DNA of 64,000 bases. Origin: Balneolaceae bacterium (lineage in GTDB: Bacteria > Bacteroidota > Rhodothermia > Balneolales > Balneolaceae). The stretch covers positions 620,001-684,000 of the forward strand of contig JAEPQE010000002.1 in NCBI GenBank assembly GCA_017640665.1. Direction: 5' to 3'. Shown here one piece after another: positions 1 to 8,645 of this stretch. Each line of letters begins with the position of its first letter. The first letter of the stretch is position 1. The translations under genes and the position numbers were made by a program. The notes beneath the pieces are model-generated. The model ran no database searches. It worked only from the letters and a program-made list of their open reading frames with translations, and was not told the origin of the DNA.

Positions 1-538
1 TGGCGGCTTCTTTCGCTCCGATTTCAGGTTTGCCCCGTTCATCCAGGTACCGCTTCTGTGTTTCTAAAGGTCTGGGCCCCCAATCCCCCAGAACTTCCAA
101 AGTTTCTGTATCCAGAACGATAACTTTCGGAATCGAGCGACTTTTTCCATCAGTAAGAAAGGCATCCATTACTTCAGGATATTCATTTCTCAGAATCACT
201 TTTAATGTAATTAGCGAATTTAACTCTGCCATTTTGTTAATAAAGGGAAGAATCTGAGCCGAATCTCCGCACCAGCCTTCGGTAATTACCAGCCAGGTTT
301 GTGATCGGTTTATATTCCTGATCATTTCTTCCACTTCAGTAAGAATGATTCCGCGTTTATCCCAGCGTGATGATCTCTGAATATTGAGTTTAGTGTAGTT
401 CAGGTTGCTTTCCGTGTTATTCTGATCCGTGACTTCATCCCTTTCAAATAGCTTTTCCACGATTGAATTAAAGGTGGAGTAGGAATATGCCTGATCAATG
501 ATATCCTGAGTGATTGGTGAAATAATAGTAGTACTCAT
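1..538 (-). CDS. Thioredoxin-family protein (partial, runs off the left edge)
   Basis: Read on the minus strand from an ATG at 538, this frame stays open to base 1, so the C-terminus lies outside the window. The protein has a helical N-terminal region of about 80 residues followed by a thioredoxin-like segment reading WLVITEGWCGDSAQ. The active-site loop is WCGDS, so the second cysteine of the usual CxxC is absent. Single-cysteine thioredoxin-like proteins of this kind are widespread in Bacteroidota; their substrates are mostly unknown. The following part (KVILRNEYPEVMDAFLTDG) fits the family strand order. It is a cytosolic protein without a visible signal peptide. Function beyond a redox or chaperone-like role is inference. 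Confidence 0.8.
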   Translation of the reverse strand, partial: MSTTIISPITQDIIDQAYSYSTFNSIVEKLFERDEVTDQNNTESNLNYTKLNIQRSSRWDKRGIILTEVEEMIRNINRSQTWLVITEGWCGDSAQILPFINKMAELNSLITLKVILRNEYPEVMDAFLTDGKSRSIPKVIVLDTETLEVLGDWGPRPLETQKRYLDERGKPEIGAKEAA

Positions 539-590
539 AACAGTTTATAATAATTTTGAAAGCCGATTAAATATACAAACTGTATTCATG

Positions 591-1472
591 TTAAATCATT
601 GATTTGATCAATAGTGTTGATAGAATGAATGCTACAAAACTGAATGAAGCGAGAAATTTAATTTTCATCACGAGCCCATATTCTTCTTGCTTTCCTTTCA
701 GCTTGAATAAAATGATTGAGACTCCCGAGAAAGCAAGCATTCCCAATCCACCAAAAATTAATCCGAGAATTGGATTAGTTTTGTAAAGAAAAGAGGCGAT
801 AATCCATGTGCCGGTTAAAAACATAATGGTGTAGAACACTCTGACTCCTGATAATCCAAATTTCATCGCAAAAGTATGGTCGCCTCGTGCTTTATCTTCT
901 TTCATCTGGTAAATTTGTGATGCTGGATATAAACTTAGAATGATACAAGCCACACCAAATGCGATAAATCCTTCAGTTACGGAGAGTGATCCACCCCCTC
1001 CGGCAAGAAACCCCAACAAAAAAGAATTAGTCCCGGTGCTGATTCCAATAGCAAACAAGCTTAAAAAAGGATTCCCTTTCCAGCGCGCCACTGGTGTTGA
1101 ATACAACCAGAATAAAATCAGACTGACCAGATAAATAATGGCAAAGCTCATTCCAACTGATAAAGCCCAAGCCAAACCAGCCCATTGCATTCCCATCGAT
1201 ACCACCCACATCCACCGGGTCATCTTCGGAGGATTTTTCAATCCACCAATTGGTCCTTCGTCTTTATCCCAATAGGAATTGTAGGCCGTTGCCCCTCCGA
1301 ATAACAATATATGCACATTCAAAAATTGAAGTGAAAATAAAGTCCATTCAACTTGTTCCAGGAAAAGTGATGATAGCAGATATCCCCCCGAAAGGATAAA
1401 AAACTGATAATGCAGCCGAAGATGCACAAAGAAGTGCCAGAGTTGAGTAGTAAGTGATGTAGATGGAGTCAT
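591..1472 (-). CDS. UbiA-like prenyltransferase, integral membrane
   Basis: 293 residues with about eight hydrophobic segments, the normal size for the UbiA superfamily. The first Asp-rich motif is NSYWDKDEGPIGG (residues 65-77, aspartates D69 and D71) and the second is YQMKEDKARGDHTFA near residue 190. These two motifs bind the Mg-diphosphate of the prenyl donor. The aromatic or lipid acceptor cannot be told from sequence; ubiquinone/menaquinone, heme O and tocopherol-type enzymes all share this fold. The context (a thioredoxin-like gene upstream, a gene of unknown role divergent) gives no pathway. The first motif is atypical, NSYWDxD instead of NDxxDxxxD, so it is probably a divergent subfamily. 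Confidence 0.8.
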   Translation of the reverse strand: MTPSTSLTTQLWHFFVHLRLHYQFFILSGGYLLSSLFLEQVEWTLFSLQFLNVHILLFGGATAYNSYWDKDEGPIGGLKNPPKMTRWMWVVSMGMQWAGLAWALSVGMSFAIIYLVSLILFWLYSTPVARWKGNPFLSLFAIGISTGTNSFLLGFLAGGGGSLSVTEGFIAFGVACIILSLYPASQIYQMKEDKARGDHTFAMKFGLSGVRVFYTIMFLTGTWIIASFLYKTNPILGLIFGGLGMLAFSGVSIILFKLKGKQEEYGLVMKIKFLASFSFVAFILSTLLIKSMI

Positions 1473-1544
1473 AATTTCTATTTCCCCTACCCCCTTTTTC
1501 TAAAGGATTGGAATTGCTCAAATGATACAAAACTTTTTAAAAAG

Positions 1545-1578
1545 TCCTCCTCCTTACCAAGGAGGAGACAGAGGAGGT
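1545..1578. repeat. Short GA/CT-rich palindromic repeat
   Basis: The stretch can fold as CTCCTCCTT-acc-AAGGAGGAG and is followed by a second GGAGG block. It lies in the gap between two divergent genes. It resembles the CTCC/GGAG-rich intergenic repeats at 4214-4355 and 57378-57490, so it is probably a remnant of the same dispersed family rather than a terminator. Confidence 0.5.
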
Positions 1579-1601
1579 CAAAAATCATTATCTTTAGCGC
1601 A

Positions 1602-2486
1602 ATGATTACCCAATCTCACATAACACTTCAACAAGTTCTTACCGAGCAGGAATGGCAGATTCGTAAAACCAACCACGAACAGCGTGTGGATAAACTTATT
1701 GGCGATTACCTGAAAGCTCGTTCTGCTCATAAAAAGCAGCCTGTGATGGATTTTCTGTTTGAGTATTATGCCTTTCGTCCCTCGGCTCTAAGGCGATGGT
1801 CTCCGGGACTGGAAGTTGGGTTAGAAGTTTCTGATCCTAACCAACTCCCGGAACTTAGTGAGTTGGTGATGGAAGATGGAGTGGCTTTTCTGAATCAGGA
1901 TTTATTTCCTGAGAAACGAATTAAGTCCACTCGATGGATTCTGGAAATGCTGCAAAACACACAAAACAAAAAACCGATGTTCGGTTGTTTTGGGATGCAC
2001 GAGTGGGCCATGGTGTACAAAGTCGATAAGCCCCGGCATGACCAGGTTCCGCTTCGAATGGAGCCGAAGGAACTAGCTGAATTTGTGGAATCCCGTACAC
2101 TGGTATGTACTCATTTTGATGCCTACCGCTTCTTTACACCCGAAGCCGTTCCGATGAATAAATTTGAGCTCAGCCGACAGGATTTTGCTAATACCGAGCA
2201 ACCCGGTTGCATTCATTCCAATATGGATTTATACAAATGGGCGCATAAACTCTATCCGTGGATTGGCAGTGATCTGATTCTGGAAGCCTTTGAACTTGCC
2301 TGCGAAGCCCGCACTATAGATATGATGGCAAGTCCCTACGATTTAACCGACCATGGCTTAGAACCCATCAAAATCGAAACCGAATCCGGACGAATTGAAT
2401 ATCTGAAAGTTCAGGAATCTATCTTCGAAAAAGGTAAGCCGGTTAGGGAAAGCCTAATCAATGCATTAAGTTCTTTAGTGATTTAA
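1602..2486 (+). CDS. Conserved protein of unknown function (often auto-named 3-methyladenine DNA glycosylase)
   Basis: 294 residues, soluble, no signal peptide. I recognise the sequence type as a conserved bacterial family that automatic pipelines often label 3-methyladenine DNA glycosylase, but I see none of the helix-hairpin-helix features that would prove this activity. Conserved-looking blocks include the N-terminal RKTNHEQRVDKLIGDYL, the central GCFGMHEWAMVYK and a C-terminal SNMDLYKWAHKLYPW. His, Trp and Asp residues in these blocks suggest an active or ligand site. The 3' end overlaps by 12 bases the end of a convergent broken gene (2475-2720). The molecular function should be treated as unknown. 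Confidence 0.75.
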   Translation: MITQSHITLQQVLTEQEWQIRKTNHEQRVDKLIGDYLKARSAHKKQPVMDFLFEYYAFRPSALRRWSPGLEVGLEVSDPNQLPELSELVMEDGVAFLNQDLFPEKRIKSTRWILEMLQNTQNKKPMFGCFGMHEWAMVYKVDKPRHDQVPLRMEPKELAEFVESRTLVCTHFDAYRFFTPEAVPMNKFELSRQDFANTEQPGCIHSNMDLYKWAHKLYPWIGSDLILEAFELACEARTIDMMASPYDLTDHGLEPIKIETESGRIEYLKVQESIFEKGKPVRESLINALSSLVI

Positions 2487-2720
2487 CACCCAAATTCCAG
2501 TTGGGGAAGTCTCGGCGGGTTTAATTATTTTTTGATCTCTTAGTCTTTTTCCAGACCAACGAAAATCATATTGCCAAGTGTAAAATAAATTACCTGATTT
2601 CCTAAGTTCGCTTTCATAATTTTTCCAAATAAACTTTGCAATTTCAACTATTTATCCTTTACCATTTAAACTCTTTAAAGCCTCTACAACCCACTCATCC
2701 AAATCTGTTCGATCAGCCAT
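2475..2720 (-). pseudogene. Small winged-helix-like protein gene broken by one in-frame stop
   Basis: On the minus strand an ATG at 2720 opens a frame of 82 codons that begins MADRTDLDEWVVEALKSLNG and ends at a TAA at 2477-2475. Codon 23 (2654-2652) is TAA, after which the same frame continues with IVEIAKFIWKNYESELR, FYTWQYDFRWSGKRLR and IIKPAETSPTGIWVLN. Both halves look like one compact winged-helix domain of the kind seen in small stand-alone bacterial proteins and at the N-terminus of Mrr-like nucleases. There is no frameshift, so one base change would restore it. No usable in-frame start codon follows the stop, so it is most likely inactive, unless the stop is read through or is a sequencing error. 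Confidence 0.7.
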
Positions 2721-2767
2721 TTTCCAAATTTTAATTAATGTTTTAAACTCACATTATAATTAATTAC

Positions 2768-3910
2768 TTAGAAACTAACCTTTCCTAAACCCACCTCTTC
2801 CCCATTCACCAAAAACTGATCACCAATAACCAAACTGTTCGCAAGAAACGCCATGAGTGCGGCTTCTTTGCTGTCGGCGGATATTTCCAATTCTTCAAAG
2901 TTTCTGAATTCAGCATTTGAGAGATTTTCTTCTAAGCCCTTCATGAGTGTTTGGTTATGAACTCCTCCTCCGCTTACAAAGAGTTCGTAGGATTGATCCC
3001 CAATCACTTTATCAAAAGCCCGTTCGATACTTTTGGTAGTCAGTTTGGTAAGTGTAGCAACCAAGTCCTTAGTGCTTATTTCTATCTGATACCCTTCCAT
3101 CAGATTTTCAACCAGTGTAAGATTAAAATCTTCTTGTCCTGTCGTTTTCGGAAAAGTTTTTCGGAAGTAAGGTTCCAACAATAAGTATTTGAGTAGTTCC
3201 GAATGAACGGTTCCTGATGAAGCCGTTTCTCCACCTTCATCAAAAGACTTATCAAAATGCTTTTGCATGGCTTCGTCAATGAGCGTGTTTGCCGGACCAG
3301 TATCGGAAGTAACTACTTCTTTCCCACTTTCTTTGGAAGGCAGCCAGGTGAAATTTGCAATTCCTCCGAGGTTTAGCAGTACACGATGTTTGGTCTCATC
3401 CCGAAAAAGACGCTCATCCATTAAAGCAGCTAAAGGTGCTCCCTGTCCACCGGCTGCCGTATGCTTTTGTCGAAAATCTGAAATAGTAATTATTCCTGTT
3501 TTATAGGCTATATGATCTCCATCAACAATCTGTAAAGTAGAAGTTTGTTCCTCGGTTGGATGGTGATAGATCGTCTGCCCGTGACTGGCGATCAAATCTA
3601 CTTCTTCTTTTGATACTCCCCATTCTTTCAAAGCTTCCAATACCCAATTAGCATATAAATGAGCCAGTTCAGTATTTGAAACCGTAACTTCCTTTAGGCT
3701 TACTGTTTCTTTCGATTGTATGGCCGCTATTCTGGTTCTGAGCTTAGCATCGTACCCTACAGTTTTAAACTGCTTCACTTCTATGGAATCATTTCCACAT
3801 TCGCACAAAGCAATATCCAGACCGTCTAGCGAAGTACCGGACATCAACCCTACTATAATCCGGGAAGATTTTTGAGCTATTTCGGAAAGTTTGATCAGCT
3901 GCTTGTTCAT
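2768..3910 (-). CDS. anmK: Anhydro-N-acetylmuramic acid kinase AnmK
   Basis: 380 residues, the usual AnmK length. It phosphorylates 1,6-anhydro-N-acetylmuramic acid with water-mediated ring opening to give MurNAc-6-phosphate, recycling cell-wall sugar in the cytosol. The N-terminal signature IVGLMSGTSLDGLD is diagnostic, and HGQTIYHHP, DFRQ, GGQGAPLA, NLGGIAN, DTGPAN and the C-terminal VSGGGVHN complete the actin-like ATPase fold. The start codon is the only ATG that keeps the signature about 20 residues in. The gene is divergent from a small acidic-protein gene whose ATG is at 3956, leaving 45 bases between them. A MurNAc-6-P etherase gene is not in the window. Confidence 0.95.
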   Translation of the reverse strand: MNKQLIKLSEIAQKSSRIIVGLMSGTSLDGLDIALCECGNDSIEVKQFKTVGYDAKLRTRIAAIQSKETVSLKEVTVSNTELAHLYANWVLEALKEWGVSKEEVDLIASHGQTIYHHPTEEQTSTLQIVDGDHIAYKTGIITISDFRQKHTAAGGQGAPLAALMDERLFRDETKHRVLLNLGGIANFTWLPSKESGKEVVTSDTGPANTLIDEAMQKHFDKSFDEGGETASSGTVHSELLKYLLLEPYFRKTFPKTTGQEDFNLTLVENLMEGYQIEISTKDLVATLTKLTTKSIERAFDKVIGDQSYELFVSGGGVHNQTLMKGLEENLSNAEFRNFEELEISADSKEAALMAFLANSLVIGDQFLVNGEEVGLGKVSF

Positions 3911-3955
3911 GGCTCAAACTCGGAGTATTTTGCGAAGCAATCAATCCCTGATATT

Positions 3956-4201
3956 ATGAGCGCTCCGGAAGAAATCGAATACGAATCCTTTGAAGAAGAT
4001 CTCAGCATTCTCGTCCAAACTCTGAAAGAGAGTTTTGAATCTACCGATGCAGAATACCATGTCGACGAACATAATGAGACCTTGTACATTAAACTGGAAG
4101 GTTTAGACGATTATTCTCAGGATGAAATTGTGGAAATAGCCGGTCCCATACTCGAAGAACTGGATATGGATTTTGAGGAGATTATTTTGCTTCCTTTGTA
4201 A
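3956..4201 (+). CDS. Small acidic conserved hypothetical protein
   Basis: 81 residues starting at MSAPEEIEYESFEEDL. The open frame extends upstream to 3872, but that would overlap the anmK start, so the ATG at 3956 is preferred. The protein is strongly acidic (many Glu/Asp), with a predicted alpha-beta pattern: helix SILVQTLKESFES, strands AEYHVDEH and TLYIKLE, then helix QDEIVEIAGPILEEL. No domain is recognised. It has no signal peptide and no Cys. It is probably co-inherited with anmK, but no functional link can be shown. Confidence 0.6.
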   Translation: MSAPEEIEYESFEEDLSILVQTLKESFESTDAEYHVDEHNETLYIKLEGLDDYSQDEIVEIAGPILEELDMDFEEIILLPL

Positions 4202-4213
4202 TTTGAAGGTTTG

Positions 4214-4355
4214 AATGTTCCTCTTTGGAGAGGGGCAGAATCGCGACTTTGAGCGATTCAGGGAGAGGACGGATATGATTCGAACTAGTTTACCATCACC
4301 GTCCTCCCTCTGATCAACCGCAAGCGTTTGATCTGTCTCCCTCCAAAGGGAGATA
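4214..4355. repeat. Long imperfect palindrome, intergenic repeat element
   Basis: About 140 bases with the symmetry of a cruciform. The outer arms are CTCTTTGGAGAGGG and CCCTCCAAAGGGAG; the inner arms are GGGAGAGGACGG and CCGTCCTCCCTC. Such CTCC/GGAG-bordered palindromes are dispersed in Bacteroidota genomes, and a relative lies at 57378-57490. It may end transcription of the small acidic-protein gene, but no U-run follows the outer stem. Confidence 0.6.
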
Positions 4356-4459
4356 ATCCTAACGAATAAAATCAGAATCAATCAAAAAAGCGCTTTTCCG
4401 CTATCATTTGAAGAGAATTTCTTCGTAACTTCGACCCGAATTTTTATCCTGATTACCCT

Positions 4460-6163
4460 ATGAAAAGTTCCAATTCCGGTTATACTCTGCGTTGCATTAC
4501 GTGCAGCCATGTTAATGATGAGCGCAAAACTTCCACCTACTGCACTAATTGTGGTAGTGTGCTAACCGTAGAGTACAATGAAGTCCGCCCGGAAATTCAG
4601 TACCCTCTGAAAAATATTCAGCCAGATCCGCTCAAAAATCATTATACCGCTTTAAAGTCATTGACTCGTCTATCAAAAATATATGGTGCGGATATTCATG
4701 CTAAACTAGAGTTTGAGAACCCGACAGGATGCTTTAAAGATCGTGGAAGTTATGTGGAAGTGTTGAAAGCAATCGAACTGGGTGCCGATGCAATTTGTCT
4801 TGCTTCAACCGGAAATATGGCAGCATCTGTTGCTGCTTATGCCTGCTATTTCAAAATCCCATGCTTTGTATTTGTACCGGAAAAAACGCCGGAAGTAAAG
4901 CTGGCACAATCTACTATTTATGATGCCACTATCATCAAGATTAAAGGGGATTTTAAACAATGTGAGCTTTTATGCCGGGAGTTCGCGAAATCCGGCAATT
5001 ACTATTTGGCTGGAGATTATGTATTCCGCATGGAAGGACAAAAATCATTTTCTTACGAGTTATACGAACAAGGTCCGATAGACTACGATTATATCTTTGT
5101 TCCTGTGGGAGCGGGAACCAATTTCGCAGCTATTTTTAAAGGGCTGAAGGAATTGAAAGCGGCAGGATTGGTCGATCATATTCCTTCGTTTGTTGCTGTT
5201 CAGCCAGAACAAAGTTCACCTGTGGTAGAAGGCATCTTCAAAAAGGAAAAAGTAATAGCCGAACAGGTTCATACGATGGCAGATGCCGTAGCGGTAGGTG
5301 ATCCTTTTGATTTCTATAAAGTGATGGAAGGCATTCAGGAAACTGACGGACTTGCATTCACAGCAACAGAAAATGAGCTGCTAGAATCCATGAAAGAGAT
5401 GACGGTGGAAGAAGGCTTATTTACTGAGCCTGCTTGTGCTATTCCATTAGCCTGTTTCAAAAATAATCTGGATAAGTTTAAAAGGAAAAAATGTCTGTTC
5501 GTACTTACAGGAACCGGGTTGAAAAGTTCGCAGATCGTTTCAAAGTACTCCCTCTCCTCTCCTGTGCTTTCTCCTAAGTTGGAACGGGTTCAACAATATA
5601 TCGAATCTGGTTTTCCTGACTTACAGCGTAAAAGTTGGGGACAATCCCGCGAGATGATGATGGGAAATGTATCTATGGATGAGGAGCACACCCGAATGTA
5701 TGATGAATACGTAAACAGCATCAACAAAAAGGGAAAAACGCTCAAAGAAGAAGAAATAAAAGCGTTGAAATCGTTGGTGTATAACGAAGATCTTGACCTC
5801 AAACATCCGGTTGAAGTGCTGGACTACAAACTAACCATGAGAATGCATGGGTTAGTAAGTGCCGCTGTAAAATTGCGGCTGCCTAACGGTGAGGAAATCA
5901 TTTCTCTGGATCAAGGTGTTGGACCCATGGACGCTGTGCTTACTGCCATCAAAGCAGAAACAGATGCATTTATACCATTGGATGTAAAAAACCATGAGGT
6001 GGAAATTCTGAGCCCCGATACCGATTCTCTGGTAATCGTTACGCTTACTCTTGAAAAAGAAGGATATCCCTTTACTACCAAAGCAGCATCACCAGATACG
6101 ATTGAAGCTTTGATACAAGCTTTTGTAAAGGGATTGGCAGTGGCTAATAAGGCGTTAGTCTGA
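4460..6163 (+). CDS. Threonine-synthase-like PLP enzyme fused to a LeuA-type regulatory domain
   Basis: 567 residues. Residues 1-40 form a zinc ribbon (C12-x2-C15 and C28-x2-C31) as in class I threonine synthases. Residues 60-370 are a fold-type II PLP domain with ENPTGCFKDRGS (PLP lysine K93), ASTGNMAAS phosphate-binding region, VPVGAGTN glycine loop and FVLTGTGLK. After a helical linker (about 375-455) comes a domain from about 458 that reads like the allosteric domain of 2-isopropylmalate and citramalate synthases (LeuA_dimer), including GVGPMDAVLTAIKA near residue 486. Known threonine synthases end near residue 350-450 and do not carry this domain. It likely makes threonine from O-phosphohomoserine, or alternatively deaminates threonine to 2-oxobutanoate. 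Control by leucine or isoleucine is inference. It sits alone, 78 bases before a sugar symporter gene. Confidence 0.85.
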   Translation: MKSSNSGYTLRCITCSHVNDERKTSTYCTNCGSVLTVEYNEVRPEIQYPLKNIQPDPLKNHYTALKSLTRLSKIYGADIHAKLEFENPTGCFKDRGSYVEVLKAIELGADAICLASTGNMAASVAAYACYFKIPCFVFVPEKTPEVKLAQSTIYDATIIKIKGDFKQCELLCREFAKSGNYYLAGDYVFRMEGQKSFSYELYEQGPIDYDYIFVPVGAGTNFAAIFKGLKELKAAGLVDHIPSFVAVQPEQSSPVVEGIFKKEKVIAEQVHTMADAVAVGDPFDFYKVMEGIQETDGLAFTATENELLESMKEMTVEEGLFTEPACAIPLACFKNNLDKFKRKKCLFVLTGTGLKSSQIVSKYSLSSPVLSPKLERVQQYIESGFPDLQRKSWGQSREMMMGNVSMDEEHTRMYDEYVNSINKKGKTLKEEEIKALKSLVYNEDLDLKHPVEVLDYKLTMRMHGLVSAAVKLRLPNGEEIISLDQGVGPMDAVLTAIKAETDAFIPLDVKNHEVEILSPDTDSLVIVTLTLEKEGYPFTTKAASPDTIEALIQAFVKGLAVANKALV

Positions 6164-6241
6164 TAAAAATTCCCAAAGTTGTTCCCAAGGTGATTTTGTC
6201 TTTTATTTACCGAGCTAATCAAATCGGAGTAAGGACAAAAT

Positions 6242-7681
6242 ATGAATCAGACTAAAACCGCTGTAAAAAATATCGTCCCATTTGGACAAAAAATAGCATT
6301 TGGACTAGGAATGTTAGCCAATCAAATGTTCCCGGCAATCATGTCCATTTTTATGGTAGTACTAGTTCAGGATTTAGGGTTCCCAGGCTGGATGTGGGGA
6401 GTACTTTTCTTTTTACCAAGATTGATGGATGCATTTACTGATCCTATTATGGGATTCATCTCAGATAATACCCGATCTAGATGGGGCCGAAGAAGGCAAT
6501 ATGTTTTTGTCGGCGCAATCCTCTCAGCATTAACATTTGCTGTTTTATGGCAGCTTTACCGTGAAAACGGACTTGATTATAATTTTACTTACTTCCTGAT
6601 TTGTTCGTTTCTTTTTTATATCTCGTTCACCGTCTTTAGTGTTCCTTATGTAGCTATGGGATATGAAATGAGCGACGATTTTCATGAAAGAACCAACATT
6701 ATGGCAGTAGCTCAATGGATCGGTCAATGGGCATGGGTTATTGCTCCATGGTTCTGGGTAATAATGTACGATCCGGATTGGTTCCCAAATGCTGATACAG
6801 CGGCTAGAACTTTGGGTTTATGGATGGGAATTATTTGTGGACTTTTAGCTTTAGTTCCAGCATTATTTATAAAGAGTAAGTCTACAGTTGAAAGAGATGA
6901 TTTCGAACCTTTAACCTGGAGTAATGTAGGTGGTAGTTTAACGGAGATTTTTAATGGTTTTGTGGAGTCATTTAAGATCGTTCAGTTCAGGAAAATGTGT
7001 TTCGCTACTTTCCTGATTTTTAATTCTTTCAACACGGTAGCCAGCTTCACCTTTTTTATTGTAGTGTACTACCTTTTCAGCGGTGATGCAGCTGCGGCAG
7101 GGATTTGGCCTACGTTGTTTGGTAGCGTCGGGGCATTGGGAACTACCTTTATTGTAATCCCAGCTACTGCCTGGATTTCCAGCAAAATAGGTAAAAAGCG
7201 TGCTTTTATGGTTTGTCAAGGAATTTCAATTATTGGTTACATATTACTTTGGTTCTTCTTTATACCTGGTAAACCATATATGTTTTTATTTGCTCTCCCC
7301 TTCTTTTCGTTTGGGATTGGGAGCCTTTTCACCATAATGATGTCGATGACAGCCGATGTGTGTGATCTTGATGAATTAAATACAGGCAAACGAAGAGAGG
7401 GTATTTTCGGTGCTATTTACTGGTGGATGGTTAAATTCGGCTTTGGGATCGCAGGACTGTTAACCGGTGCCATTATGACTATGGTCGGCTTTGATGTAGA
7501 ATCCGGTTCTACTTTTGGTGCTCCAATGACCGGGCTCAGACTTTTCTTTTCTGGCCTTCCAATTTTTGGAACCGTGATGGCGATGCTAATCATGAATGGC
7601 TACGATTTAACCGAAGAAAAAGCGAATGAAGTTTCCGCGCAGCTTGCAGCAAAAAAATCAACTAAACCTGCAACTGCTTAA
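6242..7681 (+). CDS. GPH-family (MelB-like) sugar:cation symporter
   Basis: 479 residues with about 12 hydrophobic segments, the usual MFS_2 size. The loop after segments 2-3 reads DPIMGFISDNTRSRWGRRRQ, which matches the cytoplasmic signature of glycoside-pentoside-hexuronide:cation symporters; a second conserved acidic loop is TADVCDLDELNTGKRREG. The protein sits in the inner membrane and imports a sugar with Na+ or H+. It lies next to GH17 glucanase and glucan phosphorylase genes, so the likely cargo is laminari-oligosaccharide or a glucose disaccharide; this is inference. A partial SD-like AAGGA precedes the ATG. It is convergent with the adjacent GH17 gene, with the two stop codons directly adjoining. 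Confidence 0.9.
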   Translation: MNQTKTAVKNIVPFGQKIAFGLGMLANQMFPAIMSIFMVVLVQDLGFPGWMWGVLFFLPRLMDAFTDPIMGFISDNTRSRWGRRRQYVFVGAILSALTFAVLWQLYRENGLDYNFTYFLICSFLFYISFTVFSVPYVAMGYEMSDDFHERTNIMAVAQWIGQWAWVIAPWFWVIMYDPDWFPNADTAARTLGLWMGIICGLLALVPALFIKSKSTVERDDFEPLTWSNVGGSLTEIFNGFVESFKIVQFRKMCFATFLIFNSFNTVASFTFFIVVYYLFSGDAAAAGIWPTLFGSVGALGTTFIVIPATAWISSKIGKKRAFMVCQGISIIGYILLWFFFIPGKPYMFLFALPFFSFGIGSLFTIMMSMTADVCDLDELNTGKRREGIFGAIYWWMVKFGFGIAGLLTGAIMTMVGFDVESGSTFGAPMTGLRLFFSGLPIFGTVMAMLIMNGYDLTEEKANEVSAQLAAKKSTKPATA

Positions 7682-8608
7682 TCAGAACATATCCTGAAGT
7701 ACAAGTTTTGGGGTTCTGTCTACTTTAAACAGACCCCAATGTTTCTCTGGTTCAAGCGGTTCCGGTGAACCCTTCCAAGGTTCATCAAAAGCTTCAAAAA
7801 CAAAAGTAATAATTCTCTCCCGTTCACTCCAATCAACAAGGTCTTGAAAGTATTGCTTCTGGAATTCCTCATTTACGTTTGCAGGATCAATACCTCTTCC
7901 ATTAGAATTGGTAGCCCAACCCGCTTCTGTAATAAGCACTGGTTTATCAGGATATTTATTTGCAACAGCGTAATAATTTTGCTTAGTGTATTCCATAGCT
8001 TCCTGTATGGTTTTATATTCCCAAACCGGATAAGTATGAATTGATATGAAATCTACTTCATTGACTAAAGACTCAATCTTATCTAACCATGGCAGATAAT
8101 TCTCACAAAAGGTAACCGGCTGACTGGTTTGAGTTTTAACCTGCCTAACGTAATCAATTACACTCTCTACGGGAACTAAATGGTCTGTCCATTCCACCGT
8201 AGCTTCATTTCCCGTTGATAGTGAGAAAATTATATCCGGATATTCATTTGCCAATCGAATCAGTTTATTAATTCTGAGTTGATTCAGCTTTTTATTTCTG
8301 CGGAGGTCTTTTTCATTATATTCTCCTCCCCACGGACAATTTGGATTACTTACTTCGGCAGCTACATACGCACCAAGCATCACTTTGAAATCCAATTCCT
8401 CTTCTTTGATGATCTGTAGAACAATTTCAGAGTGTTTGTCGCAATCGTACAATCGTAAATATTTCCAATGGCCATGAAGAATCATCAAGTCTTCTTTGAT
8501 TTCCTCATAAGTCGGAAAAATACCCAGATCGGGACTTTGCCCTTCTCTAAAACCAGAGTAACATATTGCTCTGCCAAATTCGAAATGCACTTTGCTTGCT
8601 TCATTCAT
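7682..8608 (-). CDS. Glycoside hydrolase family 17-like enzyme, cytoplasmic
   Basis: 308 residues, no signal peptide, so it likely acts in the cytosol. The (beta/alpha)8 barrel shows LSTGNEATVEW with the acid/base E135 and VLITEAGWAT with the nucleophile E228, the two GH17 signatures; HTYP between them is also typical. GH17 enzymes cleave or transglycosylate beta-1,3-glucans. It begins directly with FGRAICYSGFREGQSPDLG, a form seen in bacterial GH17 proteins. It forms a likely operon with the second GH17 gene (8646-9530), 37 bases apart on the same strand. A cytosolic glucanase fits import of short beta-1,3-glucans by the adjacent symporter. Confidence 0.9.
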   Translation of the reverse strand: MNEASKVHFEFGRAICYSGFREGQSPDLGIFPTYEEIKEDLMILHGHWKYLRLYDCDKHSEIVLQIIKEEELDFKVMLGAYVAAEVSNPNCPWGGEYNEKDLRRNKKLNQLRINKLIRLANEYPDIIFSLSTGNEATVEWTDHLVPVESVIDYVRQVKTQTSQPVTFCENYLPWLDKIESLVNEVDFISIHTYPVWEYKTIQEAMEYTKQNYYAVANKYPDKPVLITEAGWATNSNGRGIDPANVNEEFQKQYFQDLVDWSERERIITFVFEAFDEPWKGSPEPLEPEKHWGLFKVDRTPKLVLQDMF

Positions 8609-8645
8609 ATCAAAAAAAACTCTCGTTAGATGTGCTAATTTGCAA

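Noticed and set aside
3872-3955. An earlier start for the small acidic protein
   Set aside because: It would overlap the start of anmK on the other strand, and the residues do not look like the rest of the protein.
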